This document shows positions 11,030 through 21,361 of a stretch of DNA of 64,000 nt, in pieces (position 1 is the first letter of the stretch; every line of letters begins with the position of its first letter). Origin of the DNA: Siphonobacter sp. SORGH_AS_0500 (GTDB lineage: Bacteria > Bacteroidota > Bacteroidia > Cytophagales > Spirosomataceae). The DNA is taken from NCBI RefSeq assembly GCF_002838835.1, contig NZ_NHPP01000007.1:186001-250000 (forward strand). The letters run 5' to 3'. Position numbers and translations under genes: made by a program. The notes below the pieces were generated by a model. The model was not told the DNA's origin and did not search any database. It worked only from the letters and a program-made list of their open reading frames with translations.

Positions 11030-11090
11030 GGGCCAACTGATAGGATAGTTTATACGGGCATGAACTGTAATTGGGGCATCGTCAGGGGCA
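11030..11090 (+). repeat. integrase-leader repeat, copy a (degenerate)
   Basis: The stretch ending TTGGGGCATCGTCAGGGGCA (11071-11090), with TGATAGGAT and CGGGCATGAACTGTAA before it, closely matches copy b at 40690-40743. It is related to the sequence just upstream of the intact P4-type integrase at 54732. No integrase start follows, so only the leader remains. The rest of 10796-11353 shows no gene. Confidence 0.55.
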
Positions 11091-11353
11091 ATCCGTAGCT
11101 TAAGCCTTATTGTATCGGCAAATTTGGTATGTCCTAGATCTACTAGGATTCCAATAATCTAGTTACACAAGCAATAGTTGTTTTTCATCCACTGGATAGA
11201 AATACAAAAAGAGGAAGGGATAAAGAATTTTATGCCTTCCTCTTTTATACTTTTTAAATCAGAAATTGATAGAGTTCAAATCCTGTTCATTTGTAATCTA
11301 CAAGAAGCAAAGCTGCATGCTCCTATACGTTACTTTAGTGGTCAACTATCCTT

Positions 11354-13575
11354 TTAAGGTAAAAGAATAGCTCTATTAGTTATGATACTTCCTTGCGTTT
11401 CCAAAGATACTAACGCCGTTCCTTTTGCAGAAGAGCCTAAATTAACTTGGTGAACCTGAGTACCTTTTCCAATGAATGATTTTCTGAACCATACCGTTCC
11501 TTGTAGGTTTCTGACTACTAATTCAGCGGGTTGATTATTCGCGACATGTACCTGGACAGTAAAAGTACCAGTGGAAGGGTTAGGGGCTATCGCTATAATC
11601 TGTAGAGCTTCACTTTTGCTCTCGATAGCTGCTATCCGTCCCCCGGTAGGTTGGTAGTAATAGATAGCTCCATCGTTTTCGGTTCCTTTTAAGTAGCCGG
11701 ATGGCGTATAGTTAGGATCCAGAGGGAGCACTAATCCTCCGTAACCGGTGTCCCCTACGTTGATGCAATTGTAATAGGCATCCGTACCTGCATTGCGATT
11801 GATACTGTTCCAGTAATTTTTCCCCCGGGCAAAGTATTTGGTGGCTCCATTAGGTCCTCCGGGTACTACTGTAACCAGCACTTTATAGCTATCGAACTTA
11901 CGAATTTGAACACTATAGCCATTCCAGTTGCCAATGGTCTGAGGTTGATCTAATTGGCAGATATCAACGGGTTGATTTTGGTAAAAATAGCGTGCTCCAT
12001 CTTGTTCATAGCCTTCCGCATAACCTGCGGGCAGGGTCACTTCGGAGGGAAAGACCAGACCTCCATAACCAGTTTCTCCTACGTTGATGCAATTGTAATA
12101 GGCATCCGTGCCTGCATTACGAGTGATACTATTCCAGTAGTTTTTACCCCGGGGAAAGTATTTGATAGCTCCATTAGGCCCTCCGGGTACTACCGTAACC
12201 AGTACTTTATAGGCTCCTAATTGTCTAAGCTCTACAGAATACCCATTCCAACTTCCAATTGAAACAGGATTAGAGAGATCGCAGACGGAGGGATTGCAAT
12301 TAGCTGAGTTTACAGTAGTAGCTGGGTATTAAGAAGAGCAGTAGGGTAGCTAAAAAAGTTTTGCCCTCCATAGTTTTGAGTCAGGGCCGTATACCAGGCA
12401 GTAGCTACTTGTGTTTGCCCTGTCACACTCAAATGGGTCTGATCTGGTAACCGGTTAGCTCCCGTAAATCCATCGGTTTCAGGACCAGAAAAGATATTAA
12501 TTTTATTATAAACAGTGGTAGTGTTGTCACCAAAAGCCTTGGCATTGATTACAAAATTATTGCCGTAAATATTAGGGGTTAGCAGGCGATTTTGCGAATT
12601 AATGATAGGAGGCTGAGCATTTCCGTTAATATAAGAAGCTCGGGCAATTACCCAAGATATGTCTCCTCCTACATCAAGTCGAGACTGTTGAATTAATGCA
12701 TTTAATTCATCGTTATAGTTACCTGTATCATAGGTTTCTCCCTGATGCCAAAGTACGCCACGGAGCCCTACCTGATTTTTTGTAGTCTGAAGAACAGCTT
12801 TTAGATTTTGATAAGGGTAACTACTAGGATACGCTGTCGGAGTGCCTATGCTACTTAGATACCAAATATGTACTGAAGTGCCTGACCAAGCGGCTTGATA
12901 AAAAGCAACGGGAACATTTAAAGCAGTCGCTAATTGCGAACCGAGTTTCCCCCAGTAATATTTATAATACTTTCTTCCTACCCCCGCAGATCCGGGATCA
13001 TTGCTGTCAAACTGAGATTTAGTATTATTATAGTGTACAAATTTTGGCGTGGTAACTTCGGCTTCGCCGTTATTATCTTTCGCATAACCAGCGGCATTAG
13101 ACTGCCCAGCAATAGCAAAAACTTCTCCAACCCCGAAATCTTGCCAAGTCTGACTTCCATTAATTAAGGCTTCCATTTGATACATGCCTTGCTGAATATC
13201 CAAGGTGAAGCTTACTTGGCAAGAAGAATTAATGCCATTAAAGTTGACGCCATTAAGATAGCCATTAGTTAAAGAGGATGAGCCCGGGCGTGGATCTACA
13301 TAGTTGGATTCAAGCGTGCCAGAAAGGATATATTTCTTATAACGCACCTGGAGTGAAGTAATATTCGCACCATTAGATGAAGCTACAATGAAGCGAACGG
13401 AAGCTTTATTGGCCGCATCTCTTTGAAATATCATGGAAGCCGTACCGTCGCTCGTGTTTGTAGGCCAGAGAATTTGCTGAGCTTGAAGGCATCCAGTAGA
13501 AGCATGAAATAAGAAAAATACGGCGAAGAGGCAAAAGATTTTAACTTGCCAATAAAAAGATAGTTGTGGTTTCAT
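11354..13575 (-). pseudogene. SGNH/sialate O-acetylesterase-like secreted enzyme with tandem repeats and T9SS tail (one frameshift)
   Basis: Translation from 13575 gives a signal peptide (ending GCLQAQ) and an SGNH-hydrolase/sialate O-acetylesterase-like domain: AIAGQSNAAGYA with the nucleophile Ser, LWHQGET, and the Asp/His pair in LPDQTHLS. It stops at 12310, but the next frame carries straight on without a start codon. That frame has two ~95-residue tandem repeats (each with VTVVPGGPNGA, KNYWNSI, NAGTDAYYNCINVG) and a T9SS sorting domain (IIAIAPNPSTGTFTVQV) ending at 11354. One extra base in the GGG at 12324-12326 joins the frames. The full protein is about 740 residues and is probably exported to the cell surface for glycan or ester breakdown. 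A sequencing error is a real alternative to decay. Confidence 0.8.
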
Positions 13576-14668
13576 AAAATTGAGCGATTGAGATTAAGTG
13601 TAAAAAGATTTAAAAAGGTACTGTACAAACTATAGACTAGTTAACCAAAAGTCCGTATACTACTAAATCCATTTCAAATCGATCGGTATATAGCTGGCAG
13701 TATTCAATAAATAGAATTTTATATTAGATGATAAAATGTAATAGAAGATCGCATTTATATTATATCAACTGAAGAGTTAATATGTAACCATGGTATTAAA
13801 TAATTATGGGAAAATTTATATGTTCGTTATAATAATTCTTCAAAAAATGCAGTCCTTCTGAAGAATTATTTAGATTACATATTTTATAGAAATACGTAAT
13901 CGATGACTACTATAATAGAAACTTATCTTTCTTAATTAATTACCAATAGATGAGTAGTAGAAATGTGAGAAACACGAAGATTAAAAGCTCCAGAATCAGA
14001 ATGGTAGCCTTATGGGAGTACACTACTTAGATCCTTTTGTTTAGTGATAATGAAATTTTTAAATTAGTAGTAGATAATTGGATTCCCTCATTCGGCCATT
14101 TATGGAATTTCCGGCATTCTTGCAACAGGAGAATCCATACTATCATGGTAATTTCAAAGAATATTAAAAACACTTTTAGTGTCGATAGCATAGGGAAAGA
14201 GGTTTCTAAGGATAATCTATTTGATAAGCTCTTGACGTTGAACGTGTATGTGATTGGCATACCGTATGGTACACGAACCAACTAATAAAGCTAAATCAAT
14301 CGATTATCATCAACACGAACAACCCCAATCAAACGAAGTAAAGCATCTAAGCAGACATGCTCGGAGGCGAATTGTCCATTATCGCAACGGATTTGGAATT
14401 TTTATTAACCTGTGCTGTAGCTTCGGACAATTTTACTGAAATCTATCCTGAGGAATGATCAGATTTAACGTTTCGAACGTTGGAATTAATTAAGACCTTT
14501 CGAGCCGTGAGTTAACTAAACCTTTTCCGTACAAGCCAGATAAACACTCTTCCTCGGGGTGGTTATTTTTTCTGATCAGTGCAGGTATCTTTCTGAAATA
14601 GTTTTTTTATTGCCACTTTAGAATCTGTATGTTGCTCTTAGCTTTAAACGAACGTATCTGATTCAATT
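13576..14668. other. 1.1-kb AT-rich region without a gene
   Basis: I see no supported gene. An inverted repeat (AATAATTCTTC at 13831-13841 with GAAGAATTATT at 13860-13870) could be a terminator. A 32-codon stretch starting at about 14358 looks weakly coding but has no recognisable features. The short frames on both strands here lack family motifs and convincing starts. Confidence 0.5.
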
Positions 14669-15363
14669 TTGAAAACACTAGGATTGATTGGCGGCATGAG
14701 TTGGGAGTCCTCGGCCTTGTATTACCAAATCATTAACCGAACGGTGAAAGAATACCTGGGCAATCTTCACTCTTGCTCCTGTCTACTCTATTCCGTTGAT
14801 TTCGCCCAAATTGAGAAATTGCAGCATGTGGGCGATTGGCAATCGTTGAGCGAACTCATGATTGAAGCCGCACAACGATTAGAGAAAGGGGGGGCGGATT
14901 TACTAATCCTGTGCACAAACACGATGCACAAAGTAGCCGACCAACTTCAAGAGGCCACGCAAGTTCCATTCTTACACATTGCTGACCCGACGGCCGAAGC
15001 AATAGTCGCAGCGGGTCTGAGCCGAGTGGCATTATTGGGAACCCGGTTCACGATGATGGAATCCTTCTACAAAGGGCGACTGAAAGACAAATACAATTTG
15101 CAAGTTCTCATTCCTGACCCATTAGACATCGATACCGTCCATCGGGTAATCTACGAAGAGCTAGTTCAAGGAATAGTTCAAGAAAAATCAAGGCTGGAAT
15201 ATCTAGCGATCATTGATAACTTTATCAGCAAGGAGCTGAATGCGTTATTTTAGGCTGCACAGAAATTACGTTACTTATCAAGCAATCCGATGTATTTATT
15301 CCGGTTTTTGACACCACACAACTTCATGCTGAACAAGCGGTGAAACAACTCTTGGTTTTGTAA
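14669..15363 (+). pseudogene. aspartate/glutamate racemase family protein (one frameshift)
   Basis: Begins with the conserved KTLGLIGGMSWESSALYY of amino-acid racemases (TTG start at 14669) and has the first catalytic Cys in ILCTNTMHK. The frame closes at 15253, but the next frame continues the family, with the second catalytic Cys in VILGCTEIT, to a TAA at 15361-15363. Adding one G at 15232-15233 restores SKGAECVILGCTEI and a 231-residue enzyme of normal length. The reaction would be PLP-independent L/D racemisation of Asp or Glu using two cysteines. As written, the product lacks the second cysteine and would be inactive. Confidence 0.8.
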
Positions 15364-15374
15364 GAATAGAGGCT

Positions 15375-15411
15375 GTATAGTGTTTGGGGCGGTCAGCCCC
15401 AAACACTATAC
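15375..15411 (+). terminator. hairpin terminator after the racemase gene
   Basis: A perfect 16-bp stem (GTATAGTGTTTGGGGC at 15375-15390 with its complement at 15396-15411) and a 5-nt loop begins 12 bases after the racemase stop. No T-tract follows. It can also serve the convergent gene ending at 15532. Confidence 0.65.
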
Positions 15412-15531
15412 GAGGTAAAAGATTTACTTAACATATAGACACTTATGCAAAAGCTAGCTTTGCAAGAAACAATACTAAGTTGAATAAAAATCCTACGAAA
15501 ACTAATAAACACGGCATTACCTAGCTCCACT

Positions 15532-16815
15532 CTAATTTGAACTAATAACGGCTAGCATTTTTTGTGCCCTCAGATAAGACGATTTGTAATTTTTATCAGG
15601 TGACTCAGCTGCTTTCTCGTAGTAGAGTTTAGCTAGGTCTTTACGACCTTGAGCTAACTGGCTATACGCGTATATTTCCCCGATGAAACGTTGGGTCTTA
15701 TCGTCGATTTTTTTGTCTTGCATTAATCCTTCCATTAGCTTATCCGCTGCTAACAGTTTTTCATCTTTTGTATTTGCTGGCTTATAGCCCCCTGGTAAAC
15801 TGTACCAATATTCCCACATTCCCCCTTCATTATACTGATTGAATGCGTTCTTCACCAGTTGCAAAGCCACTTCCAGCAAGGCTACCGAAACCAACGTATC
15901 TGGCTGTGCACCATTGTCCTCTAACTGTACATAGTAACGAGAAGCACTATCAAGGCCTACTTCGTCTATTTTGTCTAAAAGTTTCTCTTTGCGATAGAGA
16001 GCATGTGATTTGGAATAGGTCTCATAGGCAAACGAGCTTGGAAAAAGGGTTGATAACTTTTGTAGGTGATACCCCTTTTTTATTTCTTTCTTAATATCAA
16101 TTATGTAAGGATTTTCAAAATCGTGAAAGTAATAAACGTAAATCAGACCGCGTTTCAAATCATATATATTCGAATACTGAGTGGATAGCTTTCCCTCCTG
16201 TCTGGTTTGACTCAGGATTTTTCTAAAAAGAGGCACTGATAATTGATCGGCTTTACCAAGCATTTGATTGGCTATATCGTAGCGTCGACAAGAATAATTA
16301 CCCGTCTCTACTTCACAAATATTGAAGTTAGTATTGATCTGGTACATCCCTTTCTTTTCAACCTGGATACCAGCATTTATGATTACTGAGTTCCCTTGAG
16401 CATCCGCTAAAAGTGCCTGAGAAGAAAAGGCATAGTTATGCGTTTTCATAAATTCTAAGGCTTCCTTGACGGTTTTACACTTACCCAGTATTATAAAGAA
16501 AAGATCGCCTTGGAAGGGGTGTTTAATTGTATAGTTAGAAGGGTTAATATTCTGAGCGGTAAAGTCGAAAAATAATCCATGTTCATTTATTGCCGCCTGG
16601 GTGGCTAAATCAGGGTGACCAAAGCACACTGAACCATACCGATCTCTTGTTGCTGGATTAAACCAGATTCTTGAGAAAGGGGTGTAATCATCCTCATTAG
16701 CGGCAGCAAACACTTCGCCTTTTAAGGCCGCTGAGATCACCGTACAGGCTTGAGTTTGTTTGGCCCATAACAGCGTGACCAATGCTAGCGAAAGTACCCA
16801 ATGTATTCGATTCAT
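15532..16815 (-). CDS. secreted Ntn-hydrolase (linear amide C-N hydrolase / acyltransferase-like) with C-terminal helical region
   Basis: 427 residues. The signal peptide ends TQA, directly before Cys24 in CTVISA; the following VFAAANEDD and AINEHGLFFDF are typical of Ntn hydrolases of the choloylglycine hydrolase/acyl-transferase group. Signal peptidase cleavage would expose Cys24 as the N-terminal nucleophile. The sequence before the Cys (KQTQA) is not a lipobox, so a lipoprotein is less likely. The last ~150 residues are helical and TPR-like (FIGEIYAYSQLAQGRKDLAKLYYEKA). The substrate is unknown; an amide or acyl-amino compound is inferred. It is the last gene before the tRNA scar. Confidence 0.7.
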   Translation of the reverse strand: MNRIHWVLSLALVTLLWAKQTQACTVISAALKGEVFAAANEDDYTPFSRIWFNPATRDRYGSVCFGHPDLATQAAINEHGLFFDFTAQNINPSNYTIKHPFQGDLFFIILGKCKTVKEALEFMKTHNYAFSSQALLADAQGNSVIINAGIQVEKKGMYQINTNFNICEVETGNYSCRRYDIANQMLGKADQLSVPLFRKILSQTRQEGKLSTQYSNIYDLKRGLIYVYYFHDFENPYIIDIKKEIKKGYHLQKLSTLFPSSFAYETYSKSHALYRKEKLLDKIDEVGLDSASRYYVQLEDNGAQPDTLVSVALLEVALQLVKNAFNQYNEGGMWEYWYSLPGGYKPANTKDEKLLAADKLMEGLMQDKKIDDKTQRFIGEIYAYSQLAQGRKDLAKLYYEKAAESPDKNYKSSYLRAQKMLAVISSN

Positions 16816-17387
16816 GATGCTGATTTAGTTTGGCACTGGCTTTGATCGGCCAATAGATGGCATAAAGACGAAAAAAGAAGTCAAACGTTGCATCGATAAT
16901 TTAAATCATTCAAAGAGATTGATTATGTCAACGAGGGCTCTCTTCTTAATCTATCCAGAACTATGGATCGCACCGCTCTTCATTCTAATGCAGCAATAGT
17001 ACAAGTATAAGCAGGGCCATTAGGCCATATCTATTTCAATACCAATAGAGAAAACAGATTAATTCAGTAAGATAATATGGCAAGTAAGTTGCAGAAGTGG
17101 GAGAACAAGCTCCATTCTGCACTGTTTTATTCTCCATTTTGCACTGTTTTTTGACGTAAATAAATGGTAAAACTTTAATAATTAGATACTTATATTTTAT
17201 ATATATTACTTAAAGTGCTAAAAAATATATATTATTATAGATTTTTTAGGGAGTATAGGGAATAAAGCTCGCAGAAGAAAAAAAGTAATTAATAATAAAA
17301 ACGTTTTGCACTTTGGGGCTTTTTGAAGGGCTTGAGCAGACTGTACAGGAAAGATGTTGGCGAGTTTGCTGGCGAGTTAAAAGAAAA
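16816..17387. other. AT-rich intergenic region before the island boundary
   Basis: No gene seen. The DNA becomes strongly AT-rich from about 17160 and contains two similar phrases, TCTGCACTGTTTTATTCTCC and TTTTGCACTGTTTTTTGACG (about 17113-17155). Nothing more can be supported. Confidence 0.5.
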
Positions 17388-17415
17388 AGCCACTTACGAA
17401 TGAACGTAAGTGGCT
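17388..17415 (-). terminator. terminator of the tRNA-Asn transcription unit
   Basis: AGCCACTTACG (17388-17398) pairs with 17405-17415 across a 6-nt loop. On the minus strand the stem is followed by TTTTCTTTTAA, so it is a rho-independent terminator for leftward transcription, which is the direction of the tRNA fragment just upstream of it. Confidence 0.7.
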
Positions 17416-17423
17416 AACTACTA

Positions 17424-17473
17424 GGCTCCCGAAGCTGGGCTCGAACCAGCGACCCTCTGATTAACAGTCCGTG
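17424..17473 (-). other. 3' fragment of tRNA-Asn(GTT): probable island attachment site
   Basis: On the minus strand 17473-17424 reads as the 3' part of a tRNA-Asn: anticodon loop CTGTTAA, T-arm GCTGGTTCGAGCCCAGC and acceptor strand TTCGGGAG. The 5' half is absent. The bases preceding the loop do not pair with the 3' anticodon-stem strand, so homology ends at the anticodon loop. A tyrosine integrase starts 140 bases away. This is the pattern left when an element integrates into the 3' end of a tRNA gene: the intact tRNA is expected at the far end, which is not in this window. Confidence 0.75.
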
Positions 17474-17614
17474 GATTATTGGTTTTATATGGTTTAATAT
17501 GATTTATAATAAATTGAATTTCAGATAGTTATAGATTTTATAAAATCAAGACGATTCGTATAAATACGGATTTCTTGTGCAAATCTTGTGCAAATTTTTC
17601 AGTACCTTCCAGGT

Positions 17615-18829
17615 ATGAATACGAACGTTGTCATTTCGCTGGATACACGCCGCCCGAAAAAGGATGGTACATGCCCACTGATTATGCGGCTCGGGCATCA
17701 TGGTAAAACGACTTCCATTCCTATTGGAATAAGTCTGAATGAAAAAGACTGGGATGAAAAGAAACGTACTGTCAAGAAAAGCTATGTCGGCGTTAGCTCA
17801 GTCTCTCGACTAAACAACCAGATTCAGAAGATCAAATCGGATGCGATGGATATCATCCTGAAGCTCCATGAAGCAGATATTCTTCAAACATTATCCATTA
17901 CATCGTTGAGAGATCGCATTACTCAAAAAGATGTGCGTGATTCTTTCTTTCAATTTGCCAGCCAGTGTGTCGATGAGTTGATCGAGGCACACCGGGTAGG
18001 TACCGCCAAATCCTACAAGGGATTAATCAGTGTGTTAAAGGATTACCGGAAGGGCAAAGATTTACTCTTCAAAGAAATTACCTACGATTTCCTGGCAAAG
18101 TTTGATACGCATCACAAGAGTAAAGGAAATGGAGTCAATGGCCTGGCTGTTTACATGCGAACGATCCGTGCTATTTACAACAAAGCGATCAAATCTGGAT
18201 TAGTTGATAAAGAATTGTATCCGTTCGACGATTATAAGATCAAAACGTCTCCCACGGACAAACGGGCACTGGACAGCGAGTTTCTCAAAAAGATTATCGA
18301 GTTAGAAATTCCCGTGAATCATATCTGCTTCAACACTCGCAATTACTTTCTGGCTAGTTACATGATGTACGGTATGAACTTCGCTGACATGGCCTATCTC
18401 GAAAAAAGTAGTCTAGTCAACGGGCGAATTAGGTATCGCCGAAGAAAAACAGGGAAGCTTTACGATATCAAAATTACTCCTTCGCTTGAAAAGATACTGG
18501 TGCATTATCTGGAACAAAATCCTGACTCGAAATTTGTGTTTCCGATTTTAAAGCGGGAAGATCCGGTACTGCGTGATAAGGATATTCAGTGGGCTCGAAA
18601 AAGGTATAATAAGAAACTGAAGACACTTGCTACTCTCTGCGGGATTGATTCAAATCTGACCAGCTATGTGAGCCGTCACTCATTCGCAACCCAGGCAATG
18701 TTGCATGAAATTCCACTCGCAGCTATTAGTACGATGCTGGGCCATTCTAGCTTGAAGACTACGGAAATTTATTTGAAAGGGCTGCCTGTTAATGTATTGG
18801 ATGACTACAATGAAAAAATTCTGGGATAA
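17615..18829 (+). CDS. tyrosine-type site-specific integrase (Bacteroidota family)
   Basis: About 404 residues. The N-terminal arm-binding motif (VVISLDTRRPKKDGTCPLIM) and a SAM-like core-binding region (about 100-200) precede the catalytic domain with SRHSFATQ, LGHSSLKTTEIYLKG and the nucleophile Tyr. I chose the ATG at 17615, where the family's N-terminus begins; the GTG at 17588 would add nine residues. Together with the tRNA-Asn fragment 140 bp upstream it forms the left end of an integrated island. It would excise and insert the element. Confidence 0.88.
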   Translation: MNTNVVISLDTRRPKKDGTCPLIMRLGHHGKTTSIPIGISLNEKDWDEKKRTVKKSYVGVSSVSRLNNQIQKIKSDAMDIILKLHEADILQTLSITSLRDRITQKDVRDSFFQFASQCVDELIEAHRVGTAKSYKGLISVLKDYRKGKDLLFKEITYDFLAKFDTHHKSKGNGVNGLAVYMRTIRAIYNKAIKSGLVDKELYPFDDYKIKTSPTDKRALDSEFLKKIIELEIPVNHICFNTRNYFLASYMMYGMNFADMAYLEKSSLVNGRIRYRRRKTGKLYDIKITPSLEKILVHYLEQNPDSKFVFPILKREDPVLRDKDIQWARKRYNKKLKTLATLCGIDSNLTSYVSRHSFATQAMLHEIPLAAISTMLGHSSLKTTEIYLKGLPVNVLDDYNEKILG

Positions 18830-18890
18830 GTATATTTTCAATCTTTAATTACCTATCACATTCAATAAAATATTTTTAAGCGTTAAATGT

Positions 18891-18947
18891 TATTGATATA
18901 AATACGTAAATGTCTGATATGTAGATATTTACGTATTTATATCAATA
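18891..18947 (+). terminator. 21-bp perfect hairpin after the integrase
   Basis: The arm starting TATTGATATAAATACGTAAA at 18891 (21 bp) returns perfectly at 18927-18947 around a 15-nt loop, about 60 bases after the integrase stop. A terminator is most likely; an integrase or excisionase binding site is an alternative. Confidence 0.55.
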
Positions 18948-19060
18948 TGTCGGCACAACGAATAGTATTATCTAACTGAAAGCCATACACCAATCAGATG
19001 AAGTAAAAATAGATTTCCTTCAGGGAGGCCTGTTTTGTATCTTGCTACAAAAATTGTACT

Positions 19061-19329
19061 ATGCAAGTTATATGTTTGCAAGAAGATGCGTTTTATGCCC
19101 TGATAGAAGAAGTCGTCTCACGTCTACAAGAAAAGCAAGGACATAGAAGAGAAAAATGGGTGTCTGACGACCAGGCGATGCAACTACTAAATATTAAGTC
19201 TAAAACAACTTTGCAAAAGCTGCGAGACGAAGGGAAATCCGATTTAGCCAGCCCCAGAAAAAAATCATTCTTTATGACAGAGATTCCATTGAAGCATATC
19301 TTGAGCGCAATAATCGCAAATCATTTTAA
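19061..19329 (+). pseudogene. helix-turn-helix (excisionase-like) protein with one frameshift
   Basis: The first 60 residues contain WVSDDQAMQLLNIKSKTTLQ, the helix-turn-helix found in small regulators beside Bacteroidota integrases. After KLRDEG the frame shifts; the neighbouring frame gives the family's ending (FSQPQKKIILYDRDSIEAYL) and stops at 19329. Adding one A in 19235-19237 restores GKIRFSQPQ and an 89-residue protein. Without the correction the frame runs to 19354 with an untypical tail. It probably regulates or directs excision of the island. Confidence 0.7.
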
Positions 19330-19331
19330 TT

Positions 19332-19457
19332 ATGGAAGATCAGGACAAGGTTGAACCAGACTATACTAAAGGATTTAATGAAGGCTATTTATTAGCCCAG
19401 CAAAATCCAGAACTTGCTGAAAGGTTAGCTAATATCGACAGTGATTTTATTCGTTAA
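19332..19457 (+). CDS. small protein paired with the HTH gene
   Basis: A 41-codon frame starts two bases after the corrected HTH stop and contains DYTKGFNEGYLLAQQNPELA, the N-terminal pattern of small proteins that often follow such HTH genes. After the stop, another frame holds KDGREQLINEK, which looks like the rest of the same family, so the gene may be truncated by a small deletion. Function unknown. Confidence 0.45.
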   Translation: MEDQDKVEPDYTKGFNEGYLLAQQNPELAERLANIDSDFIR

Positions 19458-19950
19458 AGATGGTCGAGAGCAACTGATAAATGAAAAAAACAATTGAGAT
19501 GCTAAATATGCCTGTTGGGTGAAAAAATATAGCACAGAAAAGATGGATTACAAAAAAATAGAAAAATAAAAAGACATAGAACCAGACAAAAACTGATAAA
19601 TTATTTAATTTAATTTAGTTTAGTTGTGACATAATGTGATAGTAAATGTTATATGTGATCTTTTAATTATCTATGTATATCCACTAATAAAATTAAGTAA
19701 GTTAGTCGATATATTATCGATTACGTTTGTTTACTAGTATAAAATTAAAAATGATAAATAATTTAAATTATGAAGCGAAGTTTTGATTTCGTATTATTAA
19801 TTAATGCAGATTATGTAATATTTATTACTCATTATCACCAATAATTTTTAAAAATACTATCGATTAGTTTTGTAAATTTCTTTATTAAAATTTTCAGTAA
19901 GTATATACTTCTGATAATTAAATCACTTTTATAACTAGTATGTAACCATC
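19458..19950. promoter_or_regulatory. AT-rich leader of the hsdM operon
   Basis: No gene. A perfect 12-bp palindrome, AAGTATATACTT (19899-19910), lies about 40 bp before the hsdM start and may be an operator. The region is very AT-rich; promoter elements cannot be fixed by eye. Confidence 0.35.
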
Positions 19951-21361
19951 ATGAATAACGAAAATATAGTGCAAAAAATCTGGAACCTATGTAATATATT
20001 ACGGGGAGATGGCATTAGTTACCATGAGTATATTTCAGAATTAACGTATCTGCTTTTTTTAAAAATAGCTCAAGAAAATCATACGGAGCATCTCTTACCT
20101 GAGAGCTGTCGCTGGGATCGATTAGTGAATTATGAAGGACCAGACCTTCTAACCGAATATCGTGATATGCTAACCTTCTTGGGTGGTCACGCTGAAAACG
20201 AAGTTGTTAGAAAAATATATACTTTTCCTACAACGGTCTTTTCACATTCAGAAAATTTAAAAGCTGTCATAGAGGGACTTGCTAAGTTAGATTGGCATTC
20301 AATAAATAAGGATGGCATGGGGGATATTTACGAAGGTCTGCTGTCAAAGAATTCACAAGATGCTCGTTCAGGTGCAGGACAATATTTTACACCAAGAGCT
20401 TTAGTGGACTGTATGGTAAGGTTATCTAAACCTTCGGTTGGAGAAATTATTCAGACCCGGCTACGGGTACGGGTGGATTCCTAATCTCAGCTGATCACTT
20501 TATCCGTGCTAATGACACTATTGATGCCTATCAAAAAATGCACCTAAATATGAAGGAGTCGAGATAGAGAAGGGTACTTATAGAATATGCTTGATGAATT
20601 CTTTTTTGCATCAACTTAATTCTAATATAATACTGGGAGATGCTCTCACTGAAGATGCAGATGGCCTTAGCAAAGCAGATCTTATTTTGGCCAACCCACC
20701 CTTTGGTTCAAAAGCTGGAAGTGTTCGAAAATATCGTGATGATATCTTAATGACGAATAAACAGCTCGCCTTTTTACAGCATATTTATTTAGGGTTAAAA
20801 CCTGGAGGAAGAGCTGCTGTAGTCGTTCCTGACAATGTACTTTTTGAGGAAGGTATTGGAAAAAAAGTTCGTCAAGAGTTGATGGACAAATGTAATCTCC
20901 ATACTGTATTAAGGTTGCCAACAGGAATATTCTATAGTCCTGGAGTGAAGACTAACGTATTATTTTTTACACGTGGAGAAAGTGATAAGGACAATACTCA
21001 GATCACTTGGATCTATGATATGCGCTCAAACCAAACGAAGTTTGGTAGAAAGAGAACTCTTATAGCTGAGGACTTTGCAGAATTTGAACGTTGTTATGGA
21101 CAATATCCTGAAGGATTATCAGATCGTTTGAACAAAAATGAAATCAATCGCTGGCGACATTTTACAAGACAACAAATAGCAGAAAGAAACGATGACCTGG
21201 ATATTATATGGTTTGGTAATGGCGGTTTTGATTCAGACGAATCTTTAACAGATCCTGGAGAAATAGCTGGTGCTATTTTTAATTATCTACGTGAAGCACT
21301 GAATGAAATAGAGAATATATCTATAGAGATTGACTCTAATGTCCATGAGACAATACAATGA
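19951..21361 (+). pseudogene. hsdM: type I DNA methyltransferase subunit HsdM (two single-base frameshifts)
   Basis: Translates as an HsdM of about 470 residues when two bases are restored. The N-terminal helical domain (1-135) is followed by GAGQYFTPRALVDCM, the SAM motif (PATGTGGFL after one base is added at 20453-20457) and the catalytic NPPF motif (LILANPPFGSKAG). The second break is at 20543-20544 (one C restores HPKYEGVEIEKGTY). HsdM uses S-adenosylmethionine to make N6-methyladenine at the site chosen by HsdS. Its stop overlaps the hsdS start (ATGA at 21358-21361), showing translational coupling. No hsdR is nearby. Both lesions are one-base losses, so the real gene may be intact. Confidence 0.85.

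Noticed and set aside
17424..17500. A complete tRNA-Asn gene
   Set aside because: Only the anticodon loop to 3' end is present; upstream sequence cannot form the D-arm, acceptor 5' strand or matching anticodon stem.
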